Below are positions 43,401 to 58,400 of a stretch of 64,000 nucleotides of DNA, piece after piece. Numbering within the stretch: position 1 is the first letter of the stretch; each line of letters begins with the position of its first letter. Position numbers and translations under genes: made by a program. The stretch is from NCBI GenBank assembly GCA_910587685.1, contig CAJUMY010000005.1:1-64000 (forward strand), given 5' to 3'. Source of the stretch: an uncultured Christensenellaceae bacterium. GTDB lineage: Bacteria; Bacillota; Clostridia; Christensenellales; UBA3700. Under the pieces are notes generated by a model. That model was not told the origin of the DNA. It searched no databases and saw only the letters and a program-made list of their open reading frames with translations.

Positions 43401-46400
43401 CGTATCCGTTGAGGAATACGTTTCCGCTGACGTTGCCGATATTGATCTTGATGTCTCCGTTTAGTCCTTCTTCGGTAAGAACGGCTCTGAGATCGTTGCC
43501 TTTCATAAGAGCAGTCCTCTTTTCATCGCTCGAAAGACCGCATATAGTGACTTTGATCGGCAAATAGAAGTTGATATTGGTAACGCCTTCCGGCAATTCG
43601 TCGATGCTGAACGTCGTAACTTCGATATTCTCATCGCCTTCCGTTCTGTACGCTACGAAATCCCTCTCCGTATTCATCATAACGGTTCTTCCTTCGTGGA
43701 AGTACTTATTGTTATGCGCGTCGTAATGATTGATCTTTATGATCCTGGTATTCGTGCCGTCGTAAGCCGTACCCATTATCTCGAACGTTTCTTCGTACGT
43801 TATAACGGTAACGCCGCTCTCGATCTTTCCTCTGAAGATATTTCCTTCAGCCTCGTCGCTTCTGTGATGGAACTCTATGATGAGGTTCTGAACGGTCACG
43901 TTCTCGTGTATCTGAGCTGTAGTCGAATTTAGTTCTTCGAACTTGATAACGCTGTATCCGTCGCCGCCGTCGAGCGTGAACGCTCTAGTCGCCAATACCT
44001 CGCTCACGTCGGTAACTGCGGTGAAGTCTATATCTCCGTACATGAAGAACGTCTTTCCTTCGAGTAGATCGCTCTTATTTATAGCGGCGATGGCTTTGAC
44101 GTAAGCGGCGTAATTAGAACCTTCGGCTCTTACGTTCTTTTCGCTTCCTATAACGTTGCTGATATACTCGGCAACTATATCTCCGCCTATCGAACCGTTA
44201 AGAATGATAGCTTCGTTGTCATAATGAACGGCGCTCGCAACGCTTACTCCTACAAGATAGTATCCTCTATTCTCTTCGTTAAGCGCGTCGCCGAAGGTGA
44301 CCGAAAGATTACCGTCTTCCGTAACGGCAGCAACGTACGCTCCGCTGCCCGCGAGTTTCTCTACCTCGCCGAGGTTGATATATCCTACTCCTGCATTCTC
44401 TGCCTTTTCGCCGGCAGTCCATACGTTTACGCAGTCGGAATCATCGCTCATCAAGAGTTTACCGAATACGATAACGTTCTCGACCTTCGAAGTTCCCTGA
44501 ATATCGAGAGTTCCTTCGCCTCTTACGATAATATTCTTAAGAGTTGCCGATTTGTCGACTGTTTCGTCGTTATTGATAGTAAACTTATAACCCTTGATAT
44601 CTATCGTAGCGCTATCTCCGCCTACGAGCTTATTATTGCTAGTGAACGTTACGTCGCTCTCAAGAACGATATCGTCGGTCAATTCGAATTCGTAATTTAT
44701 ATCGTCCGCTTTACCCAAGACTCCGAGAGCCTTAGCCGACGATATCTCCGTTAGATACTCGACGGTATATACTCCGTTCGTCTCCGCTCCGTCGAACGCT
44801 ATCTCGGCATATTTATCCTCCGTGACCTTACCTTCCTTAAGTATGAATACAAGATATTCTCCCTTAGCGAATGATATGGAGCTTAGAGTATTATCTGCGC
44901 CGATGATCGTCTTATCGGGAGCTATAGTATTTCCTGTCGGATCCTTACCGAGTACGACGTTCGTATAAGAATTGTCAAACTCGGCAGTCTCGTTGCTGGT
45001 GAGAACTACTACTCTCTCGAACTCGGTCTTGTCTTTGGCGTTGGCAATTATATCAGCCGCAGTGAGAGACGTCTCGCTCGCGTCGATTATAATATCGTGT
45101 ATCTTACCTACGTAACCGTTAAGAAGAGCGTTATCGTCCGTCGTTATCTTGACAGTGTGACCCTGACCGTTGATAGTAGCGCTGTTGCCGCCGCTCACGG
45201 TAGTGAGTTCGCTGTAACCCGAATCGAGAGTTATATCGCTGGTTATGAGTATCTCGCCGTTAACGGTGGATATGGTTTCGTTAATGGACGCGATACCGTT
45301 CCAAGTTTCGGTGTTCGATATCTCGTTCGTCATAAACGTGAGAATATATCTCTCGTTCGTGCCGAGATCGTCTGTAGCGAGCGCAGAATTAGACTTGAGT
45401 TCTCCTACGGTATTATCCATATTGAGGTACTTGAATCCCGTGAATATCTTTCCTACGCTGCCGAGCTTAGACCAGACGTTCATATCGACTATACCTTTAG
45501 TTCCTCCGGAATAAGGATCCAATCCCAGTCCCTGTCTCGAAACCTTTATATCGAGGATATCTCCGATATTGAGATCGCCGTTGCTTCCGTATACATTCAT
45601 ATCTATCCAGAGACGCGACATCTGAGCGTAATCGCCGATAACGTTCGGGATAGTAGTCTGATACTGCTGTATGAGCAGCGTATTCGGAATATTCTTGAAC
45701 GTCTTTCCGGGATACGTATTTCCGTCTTTATTTGTATTGATTATTATAATATTCGTCTGCTGTCCGCTCATTGTCTCGTTAACGTTGGACTGGAATACAG
45801 AACTGTTCTCCTGACCTTGATAGTTAACATATACGATAAAGTTCCTGATATCTCCGCTGTCGCCTACATTCGTAAATAGCGGACTATAATTATCGCCGAA
45901 AACGATCTTATATCCGTTACCGTCGAGAGTACCGTTGAATGCAACAGCGTACTTGCTGTCGCCGTCGCCGAGCGAATCCCTTTCTCCGATATTGATATCT
46001 CCGTTGAGCATAATGATAACGTCTCTGAAATCGAATCCGTTATCGAGAAGGAAATCCATCTCGTCGAGAGTCTTCTCCGAGTTGATAGCGACCATAGTCG
46101 TCGCGAGGTAGTAATACGTCGTATTTCCAAACACTTTATAGGTATACGGGAATAATTGATCGTTATCAAGACCCTCGCTAAAGTCGTGGAATCCCTCGAT
46201 ATTCGCCGCGTTATCCGTTTTGAGCGGAACGTTACCGATAATTCTTATCGTATTGTCCTCGCTGATACCGCTCATTACAGATGACTTAGTACGCGCTACG
46301 AACTTCGTAGCCGAGTCGATCGTCACGTTAGTGAATTCGAAACTTCCGCTAGCTCCCATATACGATATAGCGTCGTTATCAGGTATATCCTCAACGCTTC

Positions 46401-49400
46401 TGTAAATATCGTCTTCGGAAAGAATAACGTTCTCGAGCTTGGTATTCTCGAATCCTACTGTTCCGCGAGCGGTAACGATAAGATTCTTAAGCGTAGCGTC
46501 GCCTCCGAATACCTTGTCACCTTCGTGTATTGCAAGAATATGTATAACGCCGCCGTAGTTACCGTCAAGAATAGCCTTTACCGACGAAAGATCGCTGTCG
46601 ATGCTTATATCATTCGTAACGTAAATAGTCGGTATAGTCTCGAACCATTCGCTTCCGCTCTTTCTTACCGAGAAGTTATTGAGGGCTATAAGGTGATCTT
46701 CGCGCTCTACGGTATTTCTGTACTCGAGCGTTATATCGAAGTTTCCTGCGTCCGGCGAAATGCCGTCAACGTTGAGAATACCTTCTCCGCCGTTGCTTTC
46801 GTCTACGACGATGCCCGTAGCCGTATGATGCCAGAACGTAAACATACCTCTGCGTTCTTCGGTAAGCACGGCTCTCAAAATAGCAGTGTTTCCTTCCTCA
46901 TTCTCGATATACTCGATGTCGTTGAAGCTCTCTACTCTGACTACGTGTCTGCCGTTATATCTGTGCATATTGCTCTGCGCAGTATCGGTTATTATCCAAG
47001 CGTTGATATCCTCGCCCGTAGTAATATCCGCATTGTTCTGTACCCACGCCTTTACTATTCTACCGATAGCGGGAGTCTCCGTTCCGTTATTTCTGAACTT
47101 AATGAAGAGATTCTTGACGGTAACGGAATTATCCGCAAAGCCGACAACGCCGCCCTTATAGATATCTCCTCTTATGATAGCTTTGTCTTCGAAGCTCGTG
47201 ACCGATACGTTGGTAACGGAACTGATTCCGTCAACGTTACCGACGATACCGCCCGCGGTACGGCCTACGATAGCGCCGTTCGCCTTGTTATTCGTCGTAA
47301 CTCTCGTAAGACTCGAATTGTTAGCGCGACCGACAATACCTCCGACGCCTACCTCGTTCTGTACGCTATCTGACATACGTATGCCGCCGTAGTTATCTAC
47401 TACCGTATTCGCAACGTAACCGTTCGTGATATATCCTATCGCGCCTCCGGCATTGATACTAGCGTATATCTCGCCGTTATTCGTGATACGGTTGAGTCCC
47501 GCCTGATTTTCGGTAAACTCGCCTGCCTCGCTGAACGAGCCTCTTGCTATAGTCGTATTATCGGCAAAAGCCGCCAAGATACCGCTGTATACCGAATCTC
47601 TTATATTGCCGAGACTATGCGCGTTGAACTCAACGTCGATATTAGCTATAACGGAATCTTGAACGTATCCGAAGAGACCGGTGTACTTATTGACGTTGAT
47701 GCCGCCGTTGATGACTATCTTACCGCCGTTACCGTTAAACTTTCCGTTGAACGGATGCTCAAGCGTACCTACAGGGTCGACTGCGACGTCAAACGTAAGC
47801 GTCAAGCCCTCTCTCAAGCTGAATACCGCCGTCGATACGTCTCTTCCTCCGTTGACGAGCTGTACGAAATCGTTCCACTCTTTAACGCTCTCTATGGTGG
47901 TCTTCAAGAATACCACGTTGTAGATGATCTTCTGTCCTGCGCTTGCAACCGCAGGTACGAATTCGAATCCGTCTTCGATAAGCTCTCCGTTTTCATACCA
48001 ACCGTTAAAGCCTATTTCACTGCTTATAGATTTAGCTGTAAACTTGAATCTCTTTCCTGCCTGAATATCTGCATTTCTTGTAACTTCAACGTCTCCGGAG
48101 TTCTCCATAACGATTATAGACGAGTCTCTGACGCTGGTATTTTCTCCGAACTCTCTGTTCGAATCCTCTACTATCAAGAAGTTGTTGCTTCCCGTCATAC
48201 CGCCGTTGTAGTCGTATCTGTTATTGGAGTTATTAGTTCTTATATACAGTTCGCCGGCTTTAGGCTCGTTAAGAGCTTTCGCAACGAGATTATCAATATT
48301 AGACTCGTTGACACCTGCAAAGAATCCGACCTTGTCGCCCTTCATATAATAGCCGAGCGAACCTATCTTTCCGAAGGTGATTATACCGTCGCGAATAATA
48401 CCGCTGTTGCTACCTACGTAACCGCCGACTTCGGTTCTGTTGCTATCCGACTGAAGAGCCGCGCCGTCGCCGACGTTTATGTCGAGATATTCTATAACGC
48501 TGTTATTCGAAGCGTAGCCTACGGCGTAGCCTACTGATTTGCTTCCTACGGAGCCTACTCCGTAAATTATCGCGAGCGAATTAATATTGATAACGCTCTG
48601 ATCGTTGACGTTTCCTCCTATCGAGCCGTTATTCTCGACTGCGAGGTAACCGAACGTACCTCTCATATGGAATACGCCGTTCACGGTCATGCTCACGTTT
48701 CTGATAGAACCGTTATTGACGCCGACGAATACCGAAAGCATATTTGCTCTGTTGCTCTGATCTCCGACGTTTGCATTGACGTTGACGTTGATGTTGTTTA
48801 TAGAGCCGTTATTCTCGCCTACGAATATACCTCTCGCCTTCTTGGTCTCGAGTACGTAACCGAAACTTACCATAGCGTTTTGAGCGCCGACGTTGAACGT
48901 AACGTTCTTGATCTCGGAAGTTGCTCCGAGCGACGCTATCAATACGAATTCTTTCTCCGCAACGTTTCCGTCGACTCCGACGATATTAATAGAGTGGCTA
49001 TTACCTTCTATCTTTGCGGAAAGTTCCTTCGTAACCATGTTAGCTTGGCTTGCGGCAATCTCAAGGTCGCTTTCTAGAGTGAAATTGATGTTAGCAAGCG
49101 GATAGCCTGCGTTGACGTCATAAGCTATCTGGCGCCAGTCGTCGCTGTTTTCGATAGAATTCTTAACGTTAACGTATTCGTATACGAGACCTACGGAACC
49201 TCTAGCAATAGCGATGCTGTCGCTTCCCGTAGCGTTGACGCCTGCCTGAGCATAGTTAGCGAAGAACTTGCCTACGCCGTTTTCGTCCGCGCGCTTGAAT
49301 TCTATTCCGGAAGCGCTCACGTTCGCCACTATCTGCTCCGTTATCTGACCTACCATGGTGAGCACGTTGACTCCCGATTTTCCGACAGCCGTCGTAGAAG

Positions 49401-52400
49401 CGACTCTGTTGCCGGTAGTAGTAGTCAGATACCATAAGTTATTCGTCATCTTTTCGGTTACCGCAATACCGCCCGCAGCGTACATTGCGTCGCTCATTGT
49501 CGAGCCGTTAGCCGAAGTTATCAACGAATTATTGATATTACCTTTATTATAAGCGATAGCTCCGATATATGTCTCGGGTATCTCCGTCTGAACGCCGCTT
49601 GTATCGGTCACGATACGTTTGCTGACGCTAATATCGCCCTGACTGTAAATGATGAGATCGCTGATGCTTCCTTCTTCACCGATATATCCGAATATGCCCG
49701 CATAGCCTTCGCCCTTTATCGGACTTGCTACTCTTAGGATCTTTCCGTGTCCGTTGAAAGCGCTCACGAACGGAGAAGACTCGTTCTTTCCTATCGGTTC
49801 GAGCGTTTCGCTGCCCTCGACGACGAGAGAATCTATATCGCTGTCTATCGAGAACGTTACGTTATATAGCGTACGCTTTGCGGTATTTATATCCGCGCTG
49901 TTGATCTCTTCTACAGCCTTTCTGTATTCTGCTTCGTTCGATATTATAACGTCGAAGCCGGAAATGAACGACGGAACAGTCGTAAGCGTAAGGTTGGTTC
50001 CTATCGACGAACAACTCGACATATCGCTCGAGTCGTAAACGTAGATATCCGCGTCCGACGTTACTTTGAACGAACCGTTCTCATTCGCTCTTATATCGGT
50101 GAATTCGAGGTCTCTGCCTATAAGTTTAACAACGCTCACGCCGCTTATCGGAGACATAGCGTCCTCTTTTGCATTGTCGACTACGAGGACTGTATTGATG
50201 AGCGTACCGCTCGAAGTACCTACAACGACGTTCGTATTATTGCTTACGATTTTTGCGCCCTTATCGTACACGAGTACGTTCTCGATGAGTCCGTAGCTGT
50301 GTCCGACTATCAATCCCGCGTATCTTGTAGCCGCGTTGACGTCGTCGCCGGCGCTTACTACAGTGAAACCGTCTTCGAATACGAAGCTGATATTCTTAAT
50401 TATACCTTCTTCGGTCATATATCCGATAAAACCTGAGTACTCGCCGTATATGCTTCCCTCTTTGAACGTAAGAGTATGACCGTTACCGTTAAGAGTAGCT
50501 TTGAATCCGTTATCTATAGTATCGGATATTACCGTATGATTGCCGACGAGTTCGACGTCTGCGTTAAAGTCGAATACAAGACCGCTGACGTTGAATACTC
50601 CGCTGTTTATTCTCATAGCTATTCTGATGAGATCGTCTGCGTCGTTTATAACGGTATTGAGGAATACCATCGAGTAGACGCTTCTCTTGGCGGCGGAAGA
50701 TAGTTCGGTTGTCTCAGTCTTCGCGGGATCGAGGTTAGTTCCCTGCGAATCGAGAAGTCCGAAATAAGGAGCCGTTCCGTTATAGTCGGATCCGAAAGCA
50801 GAGCTTATCGTTATCTTATTACCGTTTATAGCAGTAGCGTAATCGACGCCTATACCTCTGTCGTCGTGCGGCTTATGGATATATACGGTATTGAATATGC
50901 TATTAGTCTCGCTGGCAGAAGGAGCGACGATCGCAGATTTATCCGCAAGGTAATCCGTTACGAGATATACGCCTTCGGAATTAAGAACTGCGCCCTTAGT
51001 ATTGTTATTACCGACGATACCGCCGAATCTGTTCGGATAGTTGATCGGCTTATCAGCTCTGTACTCTACAACGCTGTTTTTGATAGTTCCCTCGTTGACG
51101 CCGGCAATAGAACCCGCGTAGTTCCAGAAGTCAAAATTATTCGTCTTGACTACGAGCTTAAGATTTTCGATAATTGCGCTCGAAGCAAGGTAAGCGAAGA
51201 ATCCAGCGTTACCGCCGCTACCTGCCTTTATCGTGACGTCCTCGCCGATAGTGACTGTGTGACCCTGCGCGTTAAATCTAGCCTTGAACATCGAAGAGAG
51301 CGAACCTATCGACTGGAATACTCCGCCTTCGACTCCCGCTTCGAGAAGCGATGCCGCGTCTATATTGATATCAACGTCAAGATAGAACTGCTCCATAGAG
51401 TCTATATTGAATCCCTTGACGTTGTTCGCAAAGTTGATAAGATCGTCAAGCGAAGTCATATAAGTCTTGATAAGAGACACGGTATATATAGTAGCGTCGT
51501 CGCTTATCGGATATTCTACGTTGAATCCGCTGTAACCGCTTTCCGCGTACTTGCTATTTGCGGTATGCGTGATAACGCCGCCGTACTGATTCTTCCACGG
51601 AGCGACTCTCGTAGGAAGCACGTCGGTATCCACAAAGAACGCAAGAGTCTTGTCTCCGCCTTCATAGTCGACGTATTCTACGAATAGATCGTTGCTTACG
51701 CCGCCGAGGTTGATTATACCGATATTCGGGAGCGAAAGGAAGTCCGTAGCGTTAGCGAATTTTCCGTTAACGGCAGGCATTCTGTCGTTCTGGTATATAA
51801 CCCACACGTTATCGAATACAGCCTTCTCTCCTACTAAGCCGGCGAACGCGCCGACCTTATCGTTCTTAAGATTGTTATAATCCTCTATATCGTTAAGTTT
51901 CGGGATATTCGCCGAATCGGCATCGTTCCTGAATTTAACGAATACGTTATTTACTTTACCGTAAACGCTACCTGCGAAACCGCCTGCGCTGACCGCCGCA
52001 ATACTTCCGATATTTGCGTTAACGTTGACAACGATATCGTTGACTACGCCGTGCTCTCCGATTATTCCGAAGAGACCCGCGTTAGCGCCGTTGATATTCT
52101 TGTCTATAGTTATGCTGTGTCCGTTACCGTTGAATACGGAGTTGAAAGCGTACATGTTGCCGAACGGTACGAAGTTCTCCTTTGCAAGAGTATTGATATC
52201 GTCCACTCTCTGACCTTCAACGCCGATGACTATATCGGTATAAAGGTTGATGTTGATATCGTAGAAGAGATCGAACTCGTTGACAGCGTTATTTACTTCC
52301 GAGAATTCGTCACCGTTGTTGATGTCGAGTTTGAAGTTAGAGAATACGACTACTCTGTTCGTATCCTGACCGAGAGTCTTGAGGTCGGGTCTGAACGTAT

Positions 52401-55400
52401 ACTTTCCGTTAACGTACTCGAGCTCGCCTTCCTTGAATCCTCTCGAGTAGCTTGCGGCTTCTGCGCTCGCATTGACGGAAATGTTAAGTCTCGTCGTGGT
52501 AAGATTGCCGACGGTGTCGTTATCGTCGTTTTCCCACGAAATATTGAGTTCCTTATCTATTACGGCTCTGAATTCGTTGACGCCGGGCAGATTATCCTGC
52601 GCTCCCAATTTCAACGAGAACGAATTGGTCTTTATGAACCAAGATCTCGGGATATCGAGCGTCTCGGGATATTCGAAGTACATTCCGACGGCTTCGTCCG
52701 CTATCGGCTTATTCTTGAGATATACCGCTATTCTAGCGCTCTCTATTCCCTGTTCCGACGAACTGCCGCCTCCGCTGAGCTCGAGCGACTGCTTAACAAG
52801 AGCGCCGCTCTCGGGGTCGAATACGTACGTGACGGCTCTGTTAGTTCTCGCAAGAGCCGACGTCTTATATCCGTATGCCGAAGCCTTAGACGTAATATTC
52901 GCGGTATCGGTCATATTTCTGCCGCCGATAGTACCGTTGATATTTACTATGATACTGTTATTCGTAGCGTTGTTATCGTATACGAAACCTACCGCTACGC
53001 CTTGCATACTGTCGTTACCTGCGACGATGCTTCCGTCGACGTTCAGTATTGCGGAAAGTATGTATCCCTTCTCAAGCGCGCCGTCAGCCGTATTGATATT
53101 GCTTCTATCCATATTTACTATGAAGCCCGAAGCGATCTCCTTAGCGCCTATAATACCGTATACGTTAGCATTGACATCATATATGATACCCGACGCGTTG
53201 ACAGCGACCGCAGCCGCTTTCGAAATATTCTTTCTCAGCGAATCTGCGCTCCAGTTGATAGTAGAACTTCCTATATAACCGTTACTTTCTGCCGCAATAC
53301 CCGCAAAGATAGCGTTATCGTCCTGCGTCGCAATATTGTCTACGTCAGCGATTATATTGGTTATTATATTATTATTTATACCGACTACGCCGCCGACTTT
53401 AGGAGCGACTATATTACCGCTGACGGTTACGGACGCGTCGACAGAAGAGTTGAGACCTATTATAGTTCCCGATCCGTCCTCGGCGTTGAGTCCTGCGATA
53501 CCGCCCGCAGCTATTTTACCTTCTATATTCGAATTAGCCGCAACGTTCGCGTAAGTGCGGTCTATCCTTCCGTTATTAACGCCCGCTACCGCGCCTGCGT
53601 AGTTAGCGACGATAGAGCTGAAGATAGCATCGTTGCTCGCCAGCGTTACGCTGCTCAGCGTGATAACGCCGTTAACTCTGTTGATACCGGCTATAACGCC
53701 TACGCCTTCGAATTCAGTATTATCCTGAGCCGCCTGTATCGTACCGTAATACGTAACGTTGACGTTACTGATAATACCGTTATTCTCTCTTACGAGCAAT
53801 GCCGAATATTTTTCCGTAGCTTCGATATTCGCCCTTACTTCTATATTGACGTTCTGAATTCCTCCGCTTGTGTCAATAGTGTTGAATATCGGCTTAGCGC
53901 TTACGCTTTTTATGCCCGCCGTACTGATAGTGTGATCGCGGCCTTTGAGTATATGTACGAAATTGTTTATCGGTTCCCATGCGGCATAGTCTTCTTCCGT
54001 AATAACGAGATCGTTGACGAGCTCGAACTGAAGACCTCTTACTATACCTCTCGAGAGAAGACCTACCGCTCTCAAATCTCTTAATGAGGATACCTCTCTC
54101 TTTGCGTGAACTACCGCGTAGACCTTACCCTTTATATTACCTTCGAGCGAAAGCTGACCGTTAGCGGCGCCCGCAACTTCGGTAGCGCTCGTAAAGTTCT
54201 CAACGTAACCGTAGAAATCGGTTCTTACAGCCTCGAACTTAACGCTTCCGTCTCTTGCGACTACGCTTACGCCGTTCTTGTCGTTAGTAGAATTGAGGTT
54301 GTCAAGATACATAATATTGAATACGTCGCTTGAACCCTCTACCGACGAATATCTCTCTCCGGTGAGTATGATGCTGTTTTTATTTCTGTTTACTATCCAT
54401 ACGTTATTGATATTGTCCGCGTTATCGTACGTATTGAAGAAATAATAGATGTTTTCCTTGAATACGGACGACGTGGTGCCGACGTTAAGATTGATATACG
54501 CGTCTATTACTACGTTAGATACAATACCTTTGTTCTCGCCAGCTATTACGCCCGACTTGGTTCTCTCGTCAAGATGTACGAAACCTACTACAGCGTTGAC
54601 TGAATCAATGACTCCGCTCTCGGCGTTAAATCCCGTAATTACGCCCGAATATGCGGTCGGCGACGAAGATATAAGAGTTACGCCTCTCGTATTCGACAGA
54701 TTTGCGTTCGCGTCTATCTTACCGCTTATTCTGCCTTTATTGACACCGGTGAGAATACCTGCGTACGGATTAGCTGTAATATTTCTTTCCGCGCTTCCCG
54801 TAAAGAAAAGCCTGTTATCTACGCTGTTATAACTACTGTCGACGTAAGTGCCGAGATCTATAGTTCCTCTATTGTCCGCAACAAGCACCGCAGAAGCAGT
54901 CAGACCGTCGCCGATACTAAATCCGCTCGCCGTTGCGCTGAAGCTTCCGTTTACTTCTATATTTATATTGCGTATTTCACCCTTGAGAATACCGAAGAGC
55001 GCCGCTTCCTTTAGCGGATTATCGTTCCTATCGGTATTGAACGTGACGTTAGAAAGCGTTATCTTATTGCCAGAACCGTCAAGTATACCTTCGAAAGCGT
55101 ATTCCGTAACGCTACCGTCGGCGTTCTTAACGCTGCCGCCGATAGGCGTGAGTTTCGCGGTCGAAGAACCGACAGATATATTGTTCGTGAGCGTAATGTC
55201 ATTGTCGATATAGAATACTATATCCTTAAAGCTCGAACCGTTATTTACCGATTCTTGGAAATAGTACCAATCGGAAGCGGAAGATATACGGTTACCCATG
55301 ATTATACAGCGTATCTTCCAATCGCTGTTCGGAGTGTTATTGTTCGCAAGACTCGGGAACGTATACGAAGTCTTGCCGGAAAGAGTTCCGTCTCCGCCGG

Positions 55401-58400
55401 TAATATTGTTTCCTTCTCTCTTATTGCCGTAATAGCCCGCGATCGCGTACTGATCGTTGACAGCCGAAGAAACTACCGTATTGACGGCGCCGTTATCCAA
55501 AACAAAGTTGACCTGCAATCTTCCGGAATCTTCGATAGCTCCGAGCTGAGCCTGTATCTCTATAGTCTTAAGATATGCGTCTGTAACGCTTTCTCCGCCC
55601 TGACGCTTTAGCGCCGGAATATTGATCGAAGCATTATTCGACGGAGTATAGAGATATGCAACGCCGCCGTATGACGTCGTAGACTGACCTACGAACGAAA
55701 CGCCGACTTTATTATTCGCGCCGATGCTGGCGTCGAAGTTATTTCTATTAGAACTTACGTAGAAGTTATTAAGAGCCGCCCCGTTGTTGTATCCGATACC
55801 GCCTGCAACGTAATATCTGGTGAACGCGTCGGAAACGTTTCCTTTTCTGAACGTCAGATTGTTAAGATTGACTGCAACATTCGTCAGCGGTCCCTCGTTC
55901 CAACCTACCGCGCCTCCCAGGAAGAAGCTCTGCGTATCCAGCGCGGTTCTGTCGATATTTGCAAAAGATACTATAGGACTTCCTTCTACGTTGACTATAA
56001 CGTCCTTTATCGTACCGCCTTTGTTCTCGCCCGCTATGAGACCGAACAACAAGTCGTTTTTAGTGTTAAGCGAAATAGTAGCGGAATCTCTTACGGTTAT
56101 CTTAACGTCTTCTATAGTTCCGCCGAAGTTTTCGCCCGCGACGGTACCCATATAGATTTTACCGCTCTGAGATATGCCGTCGATTCTGTTACCGTCGATA
56201 TTGAGTCCTTTTACGCGTCCGCTATTGCCGATAACGCCGAAAAGACCCGCCTTACGCTTGCCCTCTGCGGATATATTGCCTATCTTTATCGTAAACTTGT
56301 CATATGAAGAATTATACGAATCGACAACACCTTTTTCCTGACTCGGAGTCAAAGTCCCCCTGCCGTTATTAGAAGCAAGCGTATACGCAGTCGTATATCC
56401 GACCAAAGTCGCGTTGAACGGATATCTCGTCTCGACTTCCGTCTCGCCGCTCATCGTATATACCGCGGTACCCATAGGCATAAAGTTGCCTGCGTTCTCG
56501 CCTTCGTTCGGAACGATATCTTTAATTATATATATAGTCATCCATGCCGGGGTTAGGTTGTTATTCGTATTTCTTGCGACCTGGTTCCACTGAGCTACGT
56601 TGCCGATATACTTCGTAGACATGAACGCTCTTATATTCTTATTGGTAGTACCGGAGCCTTTTACTTTCACGCCGTAGCGGAAAGTATCGTCGCTCTCTAT
56701 ATACTGAACGTACGCCTCTTCGGCCTCGTTGGCGCTGATATAGTTTTCGGAAGTCTGATTGTTATCGAACGACATGTCTCCGTTCATCCAACCCAATCTG
56801 TTAGTATAGATGTCGCCCGCCGAAATGGCAGTAAGTTCGGCGCTCTTTGCTCTCGTTATAACTCCGCCGTCATAGAACGAAGAACGGTGAGCTTCGTTGA
56901 TGAAGAACGTAAAGTTGCCGAAATTCCTCGATCTCAAACTTGCGTCCACAAGATCCGACGGCGTCATAGCTTTAACGTAAGGCAGATACACGTTGCTGGA
57001 TTCGCCGCTGAGAGTACTTCCCATCGTCGAAATATAATTTATGCCGTTAGTATCTCCGCCCTGTCTCTTTATGGCGTCATTGGTCATATTATATACCCAA
57101 ACGTTAGAGTTCGATACGCTCTGTCCTCTGTTGATAAGATAAGTCTTATCGTTAGCGCCGAGACCGTGTCCCGTCGTACCTATCGCAACGTTAGTAAGAG
57201 TAACGCTGTTTGCAGCATTATCTTTACCTCCCATGAGATAGGAATAATATACATTTATGGGAGCGGACGTAATGCCTTCCATAGATATTTCGATATTCGC
57301 GTTGGTGACATTAACGTAACCGCCTCTGTGATATCCTATGAATCCGGTAATATTCGAATCGTCATTGGTTCCCAAGAACTCTCCCACAGTGGAAACCTTA
57401 ATATCGATATTGCATCCCGATACCGTAAGAGACGAAACGTCGCCGATAAATCCGGAAATACATCCCGAGCCGAGCTGAGGAGCTTCGAAACTGAAATTTT
57501 CGATCCTTACTATACTGTTATTGATAGTTGCGCCCAAAGCGTCCATTCCGCCGCCCGTAGCTCCGGCAAAGCCGCCTACCTGCGTTGCGTACTGAGTTCC
57601 CGCGTCTGCGTTATTGTCGTTCTGATATCTTCTGTAATCGGTAAGAACTATCGACGGCTTTACAGTTATATCGCACTTATTGACCAGACCCGAAATATTA
57701 CCGAAAAGTCCGCCGTAATACGTAATGCCGTTAGGCGTCATCATATTCTCGCCTTCGGGATCGGTAAAGCTCGTCTTTGCGTAGCTGACGTCGGCGTCGA
57801 TAACGCAGTTCTCAATATTTCCGCGCATAACGTCCATAAATCCGCCGTTATACCACTGAATATTGGTTTTATTATCTATCGACGTATTTACTTTGATACC
57901 GAGATTCCTCATCGTACCGCTGAAAATACCGATAGGACCCGCTGTTACGCCGTTATTGAATACCACGACGTTCTTTACGGGATCGTCTCCGTTATTACCG
58001 CTGAACGTAGAATATAATTTATAACCTACAGCGGCGTTCGAATCGAGTTCGAATCTTCCTCTTCCGTTTTGGTCGACGTTGGACGCCGTATCGAACTTAA
58101 CGTTCTCGACGACGCTATTTGTTATTTTGCTCTCGCTCTGATAGAACGGAGCAGTGCCTTGATACTTGCCGTCGTCAATAAAATATCTTGTACCGGAAAG
58201 GCCGACAAGCCTGTTCCAAGTATAGCTGTCCTTGACAAGGTACTGTCCCGAAGAGAGTCCCTGATAAAATTCAACGTTGGTAGTACTGCCTGCAGTGATA
58301 TTCGCGATATTCGTAGAAACGAATCCTCCGCTTGTGATATACGAAGAATACGGCGTCTGAGTGGTAACGGTAACTATACCGTTGTCTCTTGTCTCCGCAG

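Noticed and set aside
52051..54084. 677-codon plus-strand frame inside the giant gene, and others like it (e.g. 40438-42048)
   Set aside because: They are antisense shadows of a repetitive gene with biased codons; no family motif, and composition is Arg/Tyr/Ser-rich as expected for reversed codons.
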